Positions 15,081 to 25,242 of a DNA stretch of 64,000 bases are shown in pieces. The stretch is from Gemmatimonadota bacterium (GTDB lineage: Bacteria > Gemmatimonadota > Gemmatimonadetes > Longimicrobiales > Gaopeijiaceae). The notes under the pieces were generated by a model. The model made no database searches, had not been told where the DNA came from, and worked only from the letters and a program-made list of their open reading frames with translations. The position numbers and the translations under genes are program-made. The stretch spans positions 1 through 64,000 of the forward strand of contig JAQBXY010000017.1 of assembly GCA_027623325.1 (NCBI GenBank), in the 5' to 3' direction. Each line of letters opens with the position of its first letter. The stretch's first letter is position 1.

Positions 15081-16523
15081 ATGACGTTGCCGAAGGAAGA
15101 TATGCCCAGGAGCGAGCTGGAGTTGTCTCCGGAGCGGATGCTGGAGTTGGCTGCGCTCGCGTCCCAGCTCATCGTTGACCGCTTGGATGGCCTCGCGGAC
15201 CAACCCGCGTGGCGGGGAGGCTCTCGGGCGGAACTCGAGCCGATCATGCGGGAGCCGCCGCCGGAGGAAGGGCGAAACCCGGAAGACGTGTTACGGCGAG
15301 CGGCTGCAGAAATCCTGCCGATCGCCGGGCGCGTCGATCACCCGAAGTTCTTCGCGTTCGTGCCGTCGTCGGCCACCTGGCCCGGCGTGCTCGCCGACTA
15401 CATGGCGGCGGGCCACAACATCTTCCAAGGCACCTGGCTGGGGGCGAGTGGTCCGAGCCAGCTGGAGGTGGTCGTCATCGACTGGTTCCGGGAGTGGCTC
15501 GGATACCCCGAGACGGGTGGCGGACTCTTCACGAGTGGCGGCTCGGCGGCCAGCCTCGACGCTTTCGTCGCTGCTCGCGAAGCCGCAGGGGCGCCGGAAC
15601 GCGCCACCGTCTATATGAGCGACCAGAGCCACACAGCGTTGAGCCGTGCCGCGACGATTGTAGGTGTGCGCCCCGAACGGGTTCGAAAGGTGCCCAGCGA
15701 CGCGTACTTCCGCATGAAGATGGATGACCTGCAGCGGATGATCGATGAGGATCGCGCGGCCGGGCTGACCCCCATCGCGGTCTGCGGCAACGCAGGGACC
15801 ACGAATACAGGAGCCGTCGACCCTCTCGAGAGCCTCGCCGATCTCTGCGAGCGAGAGGGCATCTGGCTCCACATCGACGCGTCCTACGGTGGGTTTGCGA
15901 TCTTGACCGACACCGGCAAGGCGTTGTTCCGTGGCATCGAACGAGCCGACTCGATCGCGATGGATGCGCACAAGTGGCTCTTTCAGCCGTTCGAAGCGGG
16001 CTGCCTCATGGTTCGTGACGTGCGCAAGCTCGAAGAGGCGTTCTCGGTGCACCCCGAGTATCTCCAGGATACGCAGTGGGGTACGGACCATCCGAATTTC
16101 GGTGACCGGGGACTGCAGCTGAGCCGCTCGTTCCGAGCACTCAAGGTGTGGATGTCCATCCAGACGTTCGGGATGGCGGCGTTTCGACGCTCGGTCGGCA
16201 AGGGCATCGACCTGGCCTTGAAGGGCGAGGAATACGTTCGTGCCTCCCAGATTCTCCAGATTGCCAATCCGGCATCACTCGGTGTCGTGTGCTTCCGCGT
16301 GAATCCCAGGGACATGGATCTGGACGACGCGCTCCTCGAGAAAGTGAACGAGGCGGTTCAGGCCCGCGTCATCGAGACAGCGACGGCGATGATGTCGTCC
16401 ACGCGGCTCCGCGGTTTGTATTCGCTCCGGATGTGCATCCTGAACCACACGACCACGTGGGAGGACGTCCGGAGCACACTCGAGGCCATCGAACGGTTCG
16501 GGATGGAAGCGCTCGAAGCGTGA
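15081..16523 (+). CDS. PLP-dependent group II amino-acid decarboxylase
   Basis: A 480-residue enzyme of the aromatic-L-amino-acid/tyrosine decarboxylase family. It releases CO2 from an amino acid, probably an aromatic one. The PLP lysine is in SIAMDAHKWLFQPFEAG, about residue 300. Also visible are the GLFTSGGSAASLDAF cofactor segment, the GTTNTGAVDPL loop and the LHIDASYGG Asp that contacts the pyridine ring. The length is right for the family (about 475). AAGGAAGAG precedes the ATG by 8 bases. The stop overlaps the GTG of the next gene. Substrate cannot be read from sequence alone. Confidence 0.9.
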   Translation: MTLPKEDMPRSELELSPERMLELAALASQLIVDRLDGLADQPAWRGGSRAELEPIMREPPPEEGRNPEDVLRRAAAEILPIAGRVDHPKFFAFVPSSATWPGVLADYMAAGHNIFQGTWLGASGPSQLEVVVIDWFREWLGYPETGGGLFTSGGSAASLDAFVAAREAAGAPERATVYMSDQSHTALSRAATIVGVRPERVRKVPSDAYFRMKMDDLQRMIDEDRAAGLTPIAVCGNAGTTNTGAVDPLESLADLCEREGIWLHIDASYGGFAILTDTGKALFRGIERADSIAMDAHKWLFQPFEAGCLMVRDVRKLEEAFSVHPEYLQDTQWGTDHPNFGDRGLQLSRSFRALKVWMSIQTFGMAAFRRSVGKGIDLALKGEEYVRASQILQIANPASLGVVCFRVNPRDMDLDDALLEKVNEAVQARVIETATAMMSSTRLRGLYSLRMCILNHTTTWEDVRSTLEAIERFGMEALEA

Positions 16524-17332
16524 GCCCATCGCACTCCCGACCGTTGGTCGTACGCCTCGTCACGTGGGGCGGGGTCGTGTCCTTCTGGGTCGTCCTCTTG
16601 GTACTGCGGTTCGTCGCGGGCCTCGAGGTCATCGACGCGATCCTGCTCTCCGTACTTCTCGCAGCGGTGCCGACCCTGTCCCTCGCGCAGGTTCCGCTCA
16701 TCGAGGGCTCCACGATCGAACGGCTCCCCGCCTATTGGGGATCGATCATCACGCTCTGGCTGCTCGGCAGCGCGTGTTGGTTCGTGGGTGGTCGGGAGGG
16801 AGGGCCCGCGGCGATGGGCCTCGTCGGGCTGCCCGTCGGGTCTCTCCTGGCGTGGACCGTGGCGCTGCTCGCCGCGGGCATGCTGACGATTCTCGTCTTC
16901 CAGCGGCTCGCCGCGTGGACTGGAATTCAGGAGAGCCCCCTTCTGCGGCAACTCCTGCCGAAAACACGGGACGAACGTCGTGTATTCGCTCTGCTCTCCG
17001 TGGCCGCCGGGACCGGAGAGGAGTTGGCGTACCGTGGTTATGCCATTCCGGTCCTCACTCCGCTGCTGGGCATCCCCGGTGCTGCGGTGCTCACCACGGT
17101 CGTCTTCGGACTTCTGCACAGCTATCAGGGATGGCTCGGCATTGTGCGTACCGCGATCATGGGAGGAATCCTCGCGTGGGGCTTCCTGGCTTCGGGAAGC
17201 CTGCTGCCATCGATGATCGCGCACACCTTGATCGATCTTCTGGCGGGCATCGTGCTCGGCGAGCGTCTCCTGTCACCCGCAGGCGTGGCGGGTGTAGAGC
17301 AATACGAAGATCCCATGACTCAAGAGGGCTGA
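16520..17332 (+). CDS. CPBP-family intramembrane metalloprotease
   Basis: A 270-residue protein with about seven or eight membrane helices. It carries the three CPBP (CAAX-processing/bacteriocin-protection, Abi) motifs: EELAYRG, then FGLLHSYQG, then IAHTLIDLL. These hold the Glu and His residues of the membrane active site. The GTG at 16520 overlaps the TGA of the decarboxylase gene. A longer in-frame reading from 16148 lies inside the decarboxylase and is rejected. Substrates are unknown. Confidence 0.85.
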   Translation: MSPSHSRPLVVRLVTWGGVVSFWVVLLVLRFVAGLEVIDAILLSVLLAAVPTLSLAQVPLIEGSTIERLPAYWGSIITLWLLGSACWFVGGREGGPAAMGLVGLPVGSLLAWTVALLAAGMLTILVFQRLAAWTGIQESPLLRQLLPKTRDERRVFALLSVAAGTGEELAYRGYAIPVLTPLLGIPGAAVLTTVVFGLLHSYQGWLGIVRTAIMGGILAWGFLASGSLLPSMIAHTLIDLLAGIVLGERLLSPAGVAGVEQYEDPMTQEG

Positions 17333-17342
17333 CAGGGACGAT

Positions 17343-17756
17343 ATGGAAGTCGATCTCGCTCTACTCGCTGACGCCGCGACCATCGATGGTTCTGGCAAAC
17401 TCAACATCCTCGGGATCTTCGATCGCCTGGGGACGACATCGTTTCCTACGCGACATCCCCGGCTGAGTCTGGTGCTCCGCTTCGCGGCGGGTGTCCAAGA
17501 GGTCGGCAAGCACGACGTGGGCATCACGTTGAAAGGGCCTGGAGGCAAGGAGGTCGTGCGCATCGACGGTGAGATGAACCTCCACGCGGGACCGCGCGGC
17601 ATCGCGGAGGGCGTTCTGGTACCGCACATTCTCAACATGGACGGCCTCGTCTTTCCCGTGGCCGGACGGTATGCCTTCGATGTACGCGTCGACGGCGAGC
17701 ACCACGTTTCGATTCCGCTCACCGTCGAAGGACCGGCGAACTCCGCTCAGGCGTGA
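17343..17756 (+). CDS. DUF6941-like conserved protein
   Basis: A 137-residue beta-rich protein. The start (MEVDLALLADAATIDGSGKL, then NILGIFDRL) and end (GRYAFDVRVDGEHHVSIPL) match what I recall of the DUF6941 family, whose function is unknown. It is probably cytoplasmic. It follows the CPBP gene by 10 bases and may share its transcript. Confidence 0.7.
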   Translation: MEVDLALLADAATIDGSGKLNILGIFDRLGTTSFPTRHPRLSLVLRFAAGVQEVGKHDVGITLKGPGGKEVVRIDGEMNLHAGPRGIAEGVLVPHILNMDGLVFPVAGRYAFDVRVDGEHHVSIPLTVEGPANSAQA

Positions 17757-17850
17757 TCGGCGATGGCTGGGGGCCTCGGGCGATGGTGCTTGCAGAAACT
17801 CCGGGGCACCTTGAATAGTACTATAGGCAGCGACGGCCGAAGGAGCCTCG

Positions 17851-18273
17851 GTGATCCTACATTTCAATTACGAAGAACTCTCGGCCCTTCGGGCCGGTGC
17901 CCAGACTTTTCTCGACCGAGAGGAGTCTGAGGGCGGGGGTGTGCTCGCTCCGCCTCGGGACCGGGCCCGCGTAGAGGCGTTGCTGCCCAGGTTGGAGGGA
18001 GACATCTCGCTGTCGACTCTCGCCGAGTTGCAGGGGATCGCGGCTGCGGTGGCCGCGATCGTTGATTGTCTCCGAGTCGAGATGGAGTCTGCCGTCGTGG
18101 CAACACACGCTGCCGACGAGGATGCGGTTGCGGCGTACTTCGACTTCGCGCACGGCTTCACGGTCGAGCATCGTCTTTCCGAGATGGCGTCGGAAATGGA
18201 AGCACTGATCGAGCTCATGACGGGTTCTCAAGCGACCACTGAGGCGGCCCGCTCGTTCCGATTCCCGGACTGA
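17851..18273 (+). CDS. Hypothetical protein, first gene of sigma-factor cluster
   Basis: A 140-residue, mainly helical, acidic protein of no family I recognise. The GTG start has a good ribosome binding site (GAAGGAG). It lies 16 bases before the TPR protein, which overlaps the sigma factor, so the four genes from 17851 to 19551 probably form one operon. Confidence 0.65.
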   Translation: MILHFNYEELSALRAGAQTFLDREESEGGGVLAPPRDRARVEALLPRLEGDISLSTLAELQGIAAAVAAIVDCLRVEMESAVVATHAADEDAVAAYFDFAHGFTVEHRLSEMASEMEALIELMTGSQATTEAARSFRFPD

Positions 18274-18289
18274 GAGTCGGCAGCTCCTA

Positions 18290-18610
18290 GTGGCGTCCGT
18301 GGAGAGGCTCGCTGCGCTCGAGCGGATGCTCGGGAACCGACCCGACGACCTGAGGCTTCGGTTTGGGCTGGCGTTGGAATACCTGAACGCGGGCCGATCG
18401 GACGAAGGCGTTCGCGAACTCCGGATCTACCTCGAAGCTGCCGATGACGAGGGCAATGGTTGGGGGCGACTCGGTTCGGTGCTCCGAGAGCTGGGCCGTG
18501 AGGCGGAGGCGATCGAGGCGTTCCGGTTGGGGGTGGAAGCGGCCGAGCGGCACGGGCACCCGACGATGGCTGAGGAGTTCCTGCAGATCTTGAGAGACAT
18601 GGGTTCGTGA
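18290..18610 (+). CDS. Small TPR protein
   Basis: A 106-residue protein with about three tetratricopeptide-like helix pairs (LRLRFGLALEYLNAGRSDEG, GWGRLGSVLRELGREAEAIEAF). Such proteins mediate protein contacts. It starts with GTG and its end overlaps the start of the sigma-factor gene by 4 bases, so it may modulate that factor. No signal peptide. Confidence 0.75.
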   Translation: MASVERLAALERMLGNRPDDLRLRFGLALEYLNAGRSDEGVRELRIYLEAADDEGNGWGRLGSVLRELGREAEAIEAFRLGVEAAERHGHPTMAEEFLQILRDMGS

Positions 18611-19206
18611 GCGAAGCAAAGTCGAACAGCCGATCCGGATTCGAGGAGGAGGCCCTTCCTCACCTGGATGCCGTATACCGCTTCGCACTCCGGCTGTCGG
18701 GGGCACCCGATCAGGCCGAAGATCTGGTGCAGGAGACCTACCTGCGTGCCTTCAATGCCTGGGGGCAGTACACGCGGGGCACGGCGGCCAAGAGTTGGTT
18801 GTTCACGATTTGTCGAAACGTCTTTCTCAGAAGGCGAGAGCGAAGCAGCCGGCACGACCAACTCGTCGCGGAGAACGTCGCGAGGACCGGCCCGGGTCCG
18901 AGTCCGGTGAATCCGGTTTGGTCCGCGGTCCTCGGGGTAGATCCCGAAGGTGATTTCTTCGAGTCGATCGTGGACGAACGGATCCTAGAGGCGATCGAGG
19001 CCCTGCCGGAGGAGTACCGCACGGCGGTCATCCTCTCGGATCTGGAGGGGCTTCCCTACGCGGACATCGCGGAGTTGATGGAGGTGCCGGTCGGGACGGT
19101 GAAGAGTCGGCTTTTTCGCGGTCGCCGCCAGCTGCAGAAGGTGTTGTACGAATACGCGGTCGAAACGGGATACATCTCGGCGCGCACCGGGACGGACGAA
19201 TCTTGA
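18607..19206 (+). CDS. ECF-family RNA polymerase sigma factor
   Basis: A 199-residue sigma-70 protein with only regions 2 and 4, as in extracytoplasmic-function factors. Region 2 is seen in GAPDQAEDLVQETYLRAF and SWLFTICRNVFLRRR (promoter -10 contact). Region 4 is seen in ALPEEYRTAVILSDLEGLPY then IAELMEVPVGTVKSRLFRGR (-35 contact). The GTG start overlaps the TPR gene. A ZAS-type anti-sigma gene follows after 12 bases, the usual pairing. Confidence 0.93.
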   Translation: MSEAKSNSRSGFEEEALPHLDAVYRFALRLSGAPDQAEDLVQETYLRAFNAWGQYTRGTAAKSWLFTICRNVFLRRRERSSRHDQLVAENVARTGPGPSPVNPVWSAVLGVDPEGDFFESIVDERILEAIEALPEEYRTAVILSDLEGLPYADIAELMEVPVGTVKSRLFRGRRQLQKVLYEYAVETGYISARTGTDES

Positions 19207-19218
19207 TGGGCGGAACTC

Positions 19219-19551
19219 ATGGCGATCTTCGATAGACTCAAGGGCCTCTTCGGGGGCGTTCCTCAGAACGGGAACGCTGATTCGAGCGATTCGGACGTTG
19301 ACGCGTCGGGAATGATTTCCTGCGAGGACGCCCTTCGGCTCGTGAACGAGTACCTCGATGGTGAACTCGCGAGTGCGCCCGAGGACCAGGTGCGAAGCCA
19401 CTTCGACGCGTGCGAGCGTTGCTACCCTCACCTCCAATTCGAGTCCGCCTTCAAAGAGGCGGTACGGCGGGCGGCGGGTGGCCAGGCCGCTCCGAAGGAG
19501 CTTCGGGCGAAGTTGGTGGCGTTGCTGGCGCAGGCCGACACCGAGGGCTGA
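19219..19551 (+). CDS. Zinc-finger (ZAS) anti-sigma factor, soluble
   Basis: A 110-residue protein. Residues about 33-75 fit the ZAS zinc finger: SCEDALRLVNEYLDGEL then HFDACERCYPH, giving the H-x3-C-x2-C core plus an upstream Cys. It has no membrane segment, so it resembles soluble redox-sensing anti-sigmas rather than membrane ones. It probably binds the ECF sigma encoded just before it. Zinc loss on oxidation is a common trigger in this class, but is inferred here. Confidence 0.82.
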   Translation: MAIFDRLKGLFGGVPQNGNADSSDSDVDASGMISCEDALRLVNEYLDGELASAPEDQVRSHFDACERCYPHLQFESAFKEAVRRAAGGQAAPKELRAKLVALLAQADTEG

Positions 19552-19571
19552 CGACCCCGGTCAGGGTACTC

Positions 19572-19590
19572 GGCTGGCGGCTTGCCAGCC
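19572..19590 (+). other. Hairpin downstream of the anti-sigma gene
   Basis: GGCTGGC (19572-19578) and GCCAGCC (19584-19590) with a 5-base loop. No T-run follows, and a second hairpin comes 20 bases later. Confidence 0.55.
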
Positions 19591-19610
19591 CCCAAGAAAT
19601 CTGAGAACCT

Positions 19611-19640
19611 AGGGCCGCGTAGCGGCCCTTCTTCAATTTT
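19611..19640 (+). terminator. Intrinsic terminator of the sigma-factor operon
   Basis: AGGGCCGC-GTA-GCGGCCCT is an 8-bp stem with a 3-base loop, followed by TCTTCAATTTT. It separates the sigma-factor operon from the topoisomerase gene. Confidence 0.75.
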
Positions 19641-19702
19641 GCCGTTCGCGTCCACCCGCGGTGTTCGCCGCGTCCCATACGACAGAATTGCCCGGAGACG
19701 GA

Positions 19703-22240
19703 ATGGCCACGGCCTCCAAACGGGAACGAATCCTCCCGCGTACCCTCGAGGAGGAGATGCGCGAGTCGTTCCTCGACTACTCGATGAGCGTGATCGTCCA
19801 GCGCGCCCTGCCCGACGTGCGCGATGGGCTGAAGCCGGTGCATCGGCGGATCCTCTACGCCATGCATGAGATGGGGTTGACGCCCGACCGCCCCTACAAG
19901 AAGAGTGCGGCGGTCGTAGGAGACGTGCTCGGCAAGTACCATCCCCATGGCGACTCGGCGGTCTACGAAGCACTCGTCCGGATGGTCCAGGACTTCTCTC
20001 TGCGAATGCCGCTCATCGACGGCCAAGGCAACTACGGCTCCATCGACGGGGATCCGGCTGCGGCCTACCGCTACACCGAGGCTCGACTGCAAGCGATCGC
20101 TGTGGAACTCCTCTCCGACATCGAGAAGGAGACGGTCGATCACCAACCGAACTTCGATAGTCAGCGGGAAGAGCCGAAGGTCCTGCCGGCGCGTTTCCCC
20201 AATCTTCTGGTCAACGGCTCGTCGGGCATCGCGGTGGGCATGAGTACCAACGTGCCGCCGCACAATCTCGCCGAGATCGCGGCGGGTGTGCGCCAGCTCG
20301 TGGTCGACCCGGACTGCACCGTCGACGACCTGATGCGGCACATACCGGGTCCGGACTTCCCGACCGGCGGCTTCGTCGTGGGACGAGAGGGTATCGAGTC
20401 GATGTACAGGGAAGGCCGAGGCCGGGTGATCATGAGGGCGCGCGTCGTGAAGGAGTCGTTGCGCGGAGGCAAGGAGCAACTGGTCGTGACCGAGCTTCCG
20501 TACGCGGTCAACAAGACCCGACTAATCGAGCAGATTGCTGGCTTGGCCAAGAACGGCAAGGTCGAAGATCTCGCGGACATTCGGGACGAGACCGATCGCG
20601 ACGGGATCCGGCTCGTGGTGGAGCTCAAGCGCGGAGCGAATGCGGGCGCGGTACTGAAGATTCTGCTGCGCGGCACCAGCCTCCAGACGACATTCGGCGC
20701 TCACCTGCTGGCTCTCGATGGCGGCCAGCCGAAGGTGTTCGACCTCAAGCGAATGCTCGAGCGCTTTCGCGATCACCGGCTGGAGGTCATTCAGCGGAGG
20801 AGCCGCCACGATCTCGAGAAGGCGGAGGCCGAGAAGCACGTCGTCCAGGGCCTCCTCGCGGCACTGGATCATATCGACGAAGTCATCAAGATCATTCGTG
20901 CTTCGGCGCATCGGGCCGAGGCGTCCGAGCGCCTCCAGGATCGCCTGGGACTCAGTGCGGTTCAGGCCGACGCGATTCTCAACATGCGGCTCGCGAGGCT
21001 GACCGCTCTCGAGCGCACCCAGCTCGAGAATCGCCTCGCGGAGTTGGAGGCTCTCATCGCCGAGTTGAGGCAGATCCTGGCCTCCGAAGAAACGCAGCTT
21101 CAGATCATGCTGGAGGAGCTGGGTGAGGTCGTGAAGAAGTATGGAGACGCTCGCCGGACCGTGCTGCTCGACGACGAGGAGTCCGAGCTGGAAACACCAG
21201 TCATGGAGCGACAACTCGCCGACGAGGATGTCGTGGTGACGCTGTCCCACGAGGGGTTCGTAAAGCGAATACCGATGCATCTCTATCGACGTCGCGTGGG
21301 GTCCGGGAAGGCTCTCGCCGGAATGGAGAATTACGAGGACGACTATCTGGAGGGGATCTTCGTCGCTCGATCGCAGGGGTGGATTCTCACCTTCACGGAG
21401 AACGGACATTGTCACTTCCTCCCCGTGATGGATGTGCCGGAGAGTGCCCGGGCATCCCGGGGGCAATCCGTGTATGCCCTTCTCGAGGGTGCGGATCGGA
21501 AGGACCGAATCGTGTCGATGATCCCCATCGACGACCTGAACCAGGCCGACCGGGTTCTGGTGTTCCTTTCGCGGAAGGGCGTCATGAAGCGCACCGCCGT
21601 GTCGGACTTCTCGAACCCGCGCGTCGGGGGGGTTCGGGCGGCAGGTGTGAAGGAGGGAGACGGCATCAAGGACGTGGCGCTCTCGGACGGCACCGCAGAG
21701 ATCATGCTCCTCTCGCGGGGGGGGCGAGCCATTCGATTCCCGGAGGACCAGGTCGGCATCGTAGGTCGGACGGCGCAGGGTGTGAAGGGGATGTCATTGA
21801 AGGGCGACGATGAGGTTGCAGGCATGCTGCTCATCCGGCGCGACGCGACCGTGCTCACCGTGAGCGAGGACGGGCTGGCGAAGCGGACACCGATTGCCGA
21901 ATTCCCTCTTCAGAACCGAGGTGGCATGGGCAATCTCGCAGGACCGGGAGGCGCCAAGGATGCCGCGATCGTGTGCGCGCTGGAGGTTGTGGAGGCCGAC
22001 GAGGTCATGATCGTGACGAGCCGTGGTGCCGTCACTCGAGCCGCTGCGGATTCCGTTCCGGTTCAGGGGCGCCGGACGCAGGGTAAGCGGATGGCGGTGG
22101 TTGAGGCCGGCGACCGGGTTGTCGAAGTTACCCGTGCCGAGGGCAGGGGTGGGGCCCCGGCGGGGGATCCGTTGGCGAAGAAGGCACAGGACGATCCCGA
22201 CGACGATCCGGGGCTAGATCAGTTGGACCTGCTGGACTGA
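19703..22240 (+). CDS. gyrA: Type IIA topoisomerase A subunit (DNA gyrase A)
   Basis: An 845-residue protein. It cuts and rejoins DNA through the Tyr in [11 protein letters not shown] (Y124). The breakage-reunion domain is at about 10-510 and a C-terminal beta-pinwheel at about 515-820. The quinolone-contact residues are S85 and E89 in [15 protein letters not shown], a sensitive-type pair. The region where GyrA has its GyrA-box (QRRGGKG) reads GRRTQGKR, so a ParC-like role cannot be fully excluded. The tail is acidic ([16 protein letters not shown]). I use the ATG at 19703, preceded by CGGAGACGGA; an in-frame upstream start adds only unlikely sequence. No gyrB is nearby. Confidence 0.9.
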   Translation: MATASKRERILPRTLEEEMRESFLDYSMSVIVQRALPDVRDGLKPVHRRILYAMHEMGLTPDRPYKKSAAVVGDVLGKYHPHGDSAVYEALVRMVQDFSLRMPLIDGQGNYGSIDGDPAAAYRYTEARLQAIAVELLSDIEKETVDHQPNFDSQREEPKVLPARFPNLLVNGSSGIAVGMSTNVPPHNLAEIAAGVRQLVVDPDCTVDDLMRHIPGPDFPTGGFVVGREGIESMYREGRGRVIMRARVVKESLRGGKEQLVVTELPYAVNKTRLIEQIAGLAKNGKVEDLADIRDETDRDGIRLVVELKRGANAGAVLKILLRGTSLQTTFGAHLLALDGGQPKVFDLKRMLERFRDHRLEVIQRRSRHDLEKAEAEKHVVQGLLAALDHIDEVIKIIRASAHRAEASERLQDRLGLSAVQADAILNMRLARLTALERTQLENRLAELEALIAELRQILASEETQLQIMLEELGEVVKKYGDARRTVLLDDEESELETPVMERQLADEDVVVTLSHEGFVKRIPMHLYRRRVGSGKALAGMENYEDDYLEGIFVARSQGWILTFTENGHCHFLPVMDVPESARASRGQSVYALLEGADRKDRIVSMIPIDDLNQADRVLVFLSRKGVMKRTAVSDFSNPRVGGVRAAGVKEGDGIKDVALSDGTAEIMLLSRGGRAIRFPEDQVGIVGRTAQGVKGMSLKGDDEVAGMLLIRRDATVLTVSEDGLAKRTPIAEFPLQNRGGMGNLAGPGGAKDAAIVCALEVVEADEVMIVTSRGAVTRAAADSVPVQGRRTQGKRMAVVEAGDRVVEVTRAEGRGGAPAGDPLAKKAQDDPDDDPGLDQLDLLD

Positions 22241-22296
22241 GCGCCGCTCACGTCCAGTTCATCCTTTCAAAGCGATCGACGTAAGGGTTACGATAC

Positions 22297-23442
22297 ATGA
22301 AGTTCTTGGTTCTGGGTGGAGGGAAGCAGGGCTCGGCGTGTGCGCTTGAGCTGGCTCGACGCAACGATGTAGACCTCGTGATCGTGGCCGATCTCGATGT
22401 GAGCAACCCGCCGTCGTTCCTCGAGCCCTGGGTCGGCTCGAAAGTCGAGCTGCGGGCCGTCGACGCCAACGACGACGAACAGGTCCGAGCCGTCATGCAG
22501 ACGGTCGACGGCGTCGCGTGCGCGCTTCCGTACTATTTCAACGTCCGGATGACCCGACTCGCCATCGAGTCGGGCTGCCATTTCTGCGATTTGGGCGGGA
22601 AGACCGAGTTGGTCGACGAGCAGAAGGAGTTGCACGAAGCGGCGGTCCAGGCCGGGGTGTCTATCGTGCCCGATTGCGGGCTCGCGCCCGGCATGGTCAA
22701 CGTGCTCGCCCGGGGCGGGATCGACTCCTTGGATGAGGTGTCGTCCGTCCAACTCTTCGTGGGAGGGCTCCCGCAGAACCCGAAGCCACCCCTGAACTAT
22801 CAAATCGTGTATTCGATGGAGGGCGTGCTCGACTACTACACGACACCGGTTCTTGTCCTCGAGGACGGTGAGGTCCGGGAAAAGGAGGCACTCACCGGTG
22901 TCGAGGAGGTCGACTTTCCGGCGCCGGTCGGTCGACTCGAGGCCTTCCTGACCGCCGGCGGAATCTCCCGGATGCCCTACCGGTACCAGGGCGAGATCCC
23001 GGAGATGACGTACAAGACTCTTCGGTACCCCGGGCACGCGACGCTCATGAAGGCCATGCGCGACCTCGGGCTCATGAGCCTCGACCCCATCGACGTGAAG
23101 GGAATCTCGGTGGTTCCGCGCGACGCGTTCATCGCGGCGGTTTCACCCATCCTTCGCAATCCCGAGGGCGATGACTTGGTCGCCATGCGTGTGGTCGTGA
23201 CCGGGACGAAGGGCGGAGCGCCGAAGACGATCACCTACCAGATGGTCGACTACTTCGACGAGCCCACGGGAGTGACCGCGATGATGCGAACGACCGGCTA
23301 TTCACTCGCCGCGACTGCGCGCTTGCAGGTGAGTCGCGTCATCGAAGTCGGGGTCTACACCCCCGCCGAGTGTATCCCGGTCGATGGCTACATCGCCGCG
23401 CTTGCGGAGTGCGGAGTCGTAATCGAGCGCACGGAGCGCTGA
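22297..23442 (+). CDS. Saccharopine dehydrogenase-like (lysine 6-dehydrogenase type) oxidoreductase
   Basis: A 381-residue NAD(P)-dependent enzyme. It begins with a Rossmann motif (FLVLGGGKQGSACALEL), then CALPYYFNVRMTRLAIESG and DLGGKTELV. PDCGLAPGMVNVLA is typical of the saccharopine dehydrogenase superfamily, close to lysine 6-dehydrogenase. It probably oxidises or reduces an amino acid or imino acid, but the substrate is uncertain. It stands alone between the topoisomerase gene and a convergent peptidase gene. Confidence 0.82.
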   Translation: MKFLVLGGGKQGSACALELARRNDVDLVIVADLDVSNPPSFLEPWVGSKVELRAVDANDDEQVRAVMQTVDGVACALPYYFNVRMTRLAIESGCHFCDLGGKTELVDEQKELHEAAVQAGVSIVPDCGLAPGMVNVLARGGIDSLDEVSSVQLFVGGLPQNPKPPLNYQIVYSMEGVLDYYTTPVLVLEDGEVREKEALTGVEEVDFPAPVGRLEAFLTAGGISRMPYRYQGEIPEMTYKTLRYPGHATLMKAMRDLGLMSLDPIDVKGISVVPRDAFIAAVSPILRNPEGDDLVAMRVVVTGTKGGAPKTITYQMVDYFDEPTGVTAMMRTTGYSLAATARLQVSRVIEVGVYTPAECIPVDGYIAALAECGVVIERTER

Positions 23443-23487
23443 CCGGAGGCGCCGCAGCTTGGCGCGCCCTGCTCGGGCAGCGTCTCC

Positions 23488-25242
23488 CTATCGGCGTTCA
23501 GCGAGCACAGCCCGCATCGTAACCCGCTCGCCGTCACGTTCCACGACGATCACCACCTCGTCGCCGGGTACCTTGTCGCGCAGCGCGTAGGTGTAGGCGT
23601 AGATGTCGGCGACGGCATGGCCGTCGAACTCGACGATCACGTCGCCCGACTGCAGGCCGGCGTCGTCAGCCGGACTCCCCTCACGCACCCCTGTGATCCG
23701 GAGCCCGAAATCCCGCGGGGTCATGTCGGGTATCGTTCCGAGGTACGGGCCGTACCCGCTGCTCGAAGACGATGACGTCGACGGCGCGGCCGGTGCCCGT
23801 TGCTCCTGCTGGATGGGTGTGAGTTGCACCACGTCGACTCCGCCCGCTGCGAGCCGGCGAGTTACTCCGACGGTCAGTTCAGCGACCCGCGCCAGACCGT
23901 CGGCATTGATCTTCGGCCAGTCGTCGGAGGGCCGATGGTAGTCGGCGTGGGTGTTCGAGAAGAAGTGGAGGACCGGAATGCCGGCGCCGTAAAACGATGA
24001 ATGATCCGAAGGCCCGTATCCGTCCGGTGCCTTCGAGATCGAGAGAGGTTGGGAGATCCCGGCGTTGGCGGCGTCGACGATGTCGTTCCACTCGCCGGCC
24101 GTGCCGAAGCCGAAGACCGTGAGCGCGTCTTGGTTGACTCGCCCGACCATGTCGAGGTTGAGCATCGCGACCGCGGAGGCGAGGTCGATGGTGGGCTGGG
24201 CAACGTAGAACGCCGATCCCCAAAGGCCACGCTCCTCGCCGGTGAACGCTAGGAAGAGGACGCTGCGTGCGGGTCGGGGGCCGGCAGCCAGGGCGCGAGC
24301 GATTTCCACGACCGCGGCGGTTCCGCTGGCATTGTCGTCCGCGCCGTTGTGGATCTCGTTCGCGTCGGGTGCCAGCGAGCCGTCGCCTCCCATGCCGAGA
24401 TGGTCGTAGTGTGCACCGACGATGACGTACTCGCCCCTCAGCGCGGGATCGGACCCAGGGAGTAGGGCCGCGACGTTACGGGCGTCCACACGCGTCTCAC
24501 GGACATCGGTCTGGAGACGCGCTCGAGAGGCTTGTTGGGCTGCCACACGAAAAGCCTCGGCTCGGTCCGCATGGACGATCGCGACTGGAATGTCGAGGGC
24601 ATTTCGGGTCTCGCCGTCCATCGCGGGGAGGCCCATGCCGCTCGGGGCCAGAATCAACACGCCCGCGGCATCGCGTCCCGCGGCGATCGTCGCCTTGAAG
24701 TGGGGGTCACCTCGGAGCGACGGACGGCCTGGCGCGTCGGGGTCACCCCATTCGAGCACCACGATCTTGCCGGAGATGTCCATGCGGGCGAAGCGATCTT
24801 CGGGATTCCCCGGGCTGCTCAGCCCCGAGCCACCAAAAATCAGGTCGCCCTGGAGGTCGGCGCTCGCAGAGAAGCCGAAGGGAGTCCAGTCCGTCCCCAA
24901 GGTGAAATCCGCGGTCGAAACGGCGAGTCGATTCGCGGAACCGAGCTCCGCACCTTTACGGATGGGGAACGGTTGGAAATAGTTACCTTCCGTACCTGCT
25001 GGCTCGAGGCCTAGGTCGCTGAACTGGCGGGCGATATAGTCTGCCGCACAGCGGGCACCGGGTGAGCCGACGGCACGGCCTTCGAGTCGATCGTCGGCCA
25101 GGTACTGAACGTGGGCCATGGCCCCGGTCAGGCCTGGGGTCGCCGCGGGACACGTCTGGGCCGAGGCCGACCCGAATGTGGCGAGAGTGAGAACGAGTAC
25201 GGACGAAAACGACTTGAACGAGGACTGTGTTTCGTGACTCAT
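23488..25242 (-). CDS. Secreted M28 family metallopeptidase with PA and PDZ domains
   Basis: A 584-residue protein with a signal peptide (about 1-30, ending ASAQ). An aminopeptidase-type M28 domain has the usual zinc motifs: [37 protein letters not shown] and NLDMVGR, with a later SDHSSFY. A PA-type insert (about 120-230) lies between the N-terminal part and the catalytic core, and a PDZ domain closes the protein (about 480-584; [16 protein letters not shown]). It likely trims peptides in the periplasm. The ATG at 25242 gives the signal peptide; a longer frame to 25599 crosses the opposite-strand gene. Its start overlaps that of the divergent lipoprotein gene. Confidence 0.9.
   Translation of the reverse strand: MSHETQSSFKSFSSVLVLTLATFGSASAQTCPAATPGLTGAMAHVQYLADDRLEGRAVGSPGARCAADYIARQFSDLGLEPAGTEGNYFQPFPIRKGAELGSANRLAVSTADFTLGTDWTPFGFSASADLQGDLIFGGSGLSSPGNPEDRFARMDISGKIVVLEWGDPDAPGRPSLRGDPHFKATIAAGRDAAGVLILAPSGMGLPAMDGETRNALDIPVAIVHADRAEAFRVAAQQASRARLQTDVRETRVDARNVAALLPGSDPALRGEYVIVGAHYDHLGMGGDGSLAPDANEIHNGADDNASGTAAVVEIARALAAGPRPARSVLFLAFTGEERGLWGSAFYVAQPTIDLASAVAMLNLDMVGRVNQDALTVFGFGTAGEWNDIVDAANAGISQPLSISKAPDGYGPSDHSSFYGAGIPVLHFFSNTHADYHRPSDDWPKINADGLARVAELTVGVTRRLAAGGVDVVQLTPIQQEQRAPAAPSTSSSSSSGYGPYLGTIPDMTPRDFGLRITGVREGSPADDAGLQSGDVIVEFDGHAVADIYAYTYALRDKVPGDEVVIVVERDGERVTMRAVLAERR

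Noticed and set aside
16358-17224. Minus-strand frame of 288 codons opposite the decarboxylase and CPBP protease
   Set aside because: Its composition is Arg/Gly/Glu/Pro-rich and repetitive, as in antisense shadows; the plus-strand genes carry full catalytic motifs.
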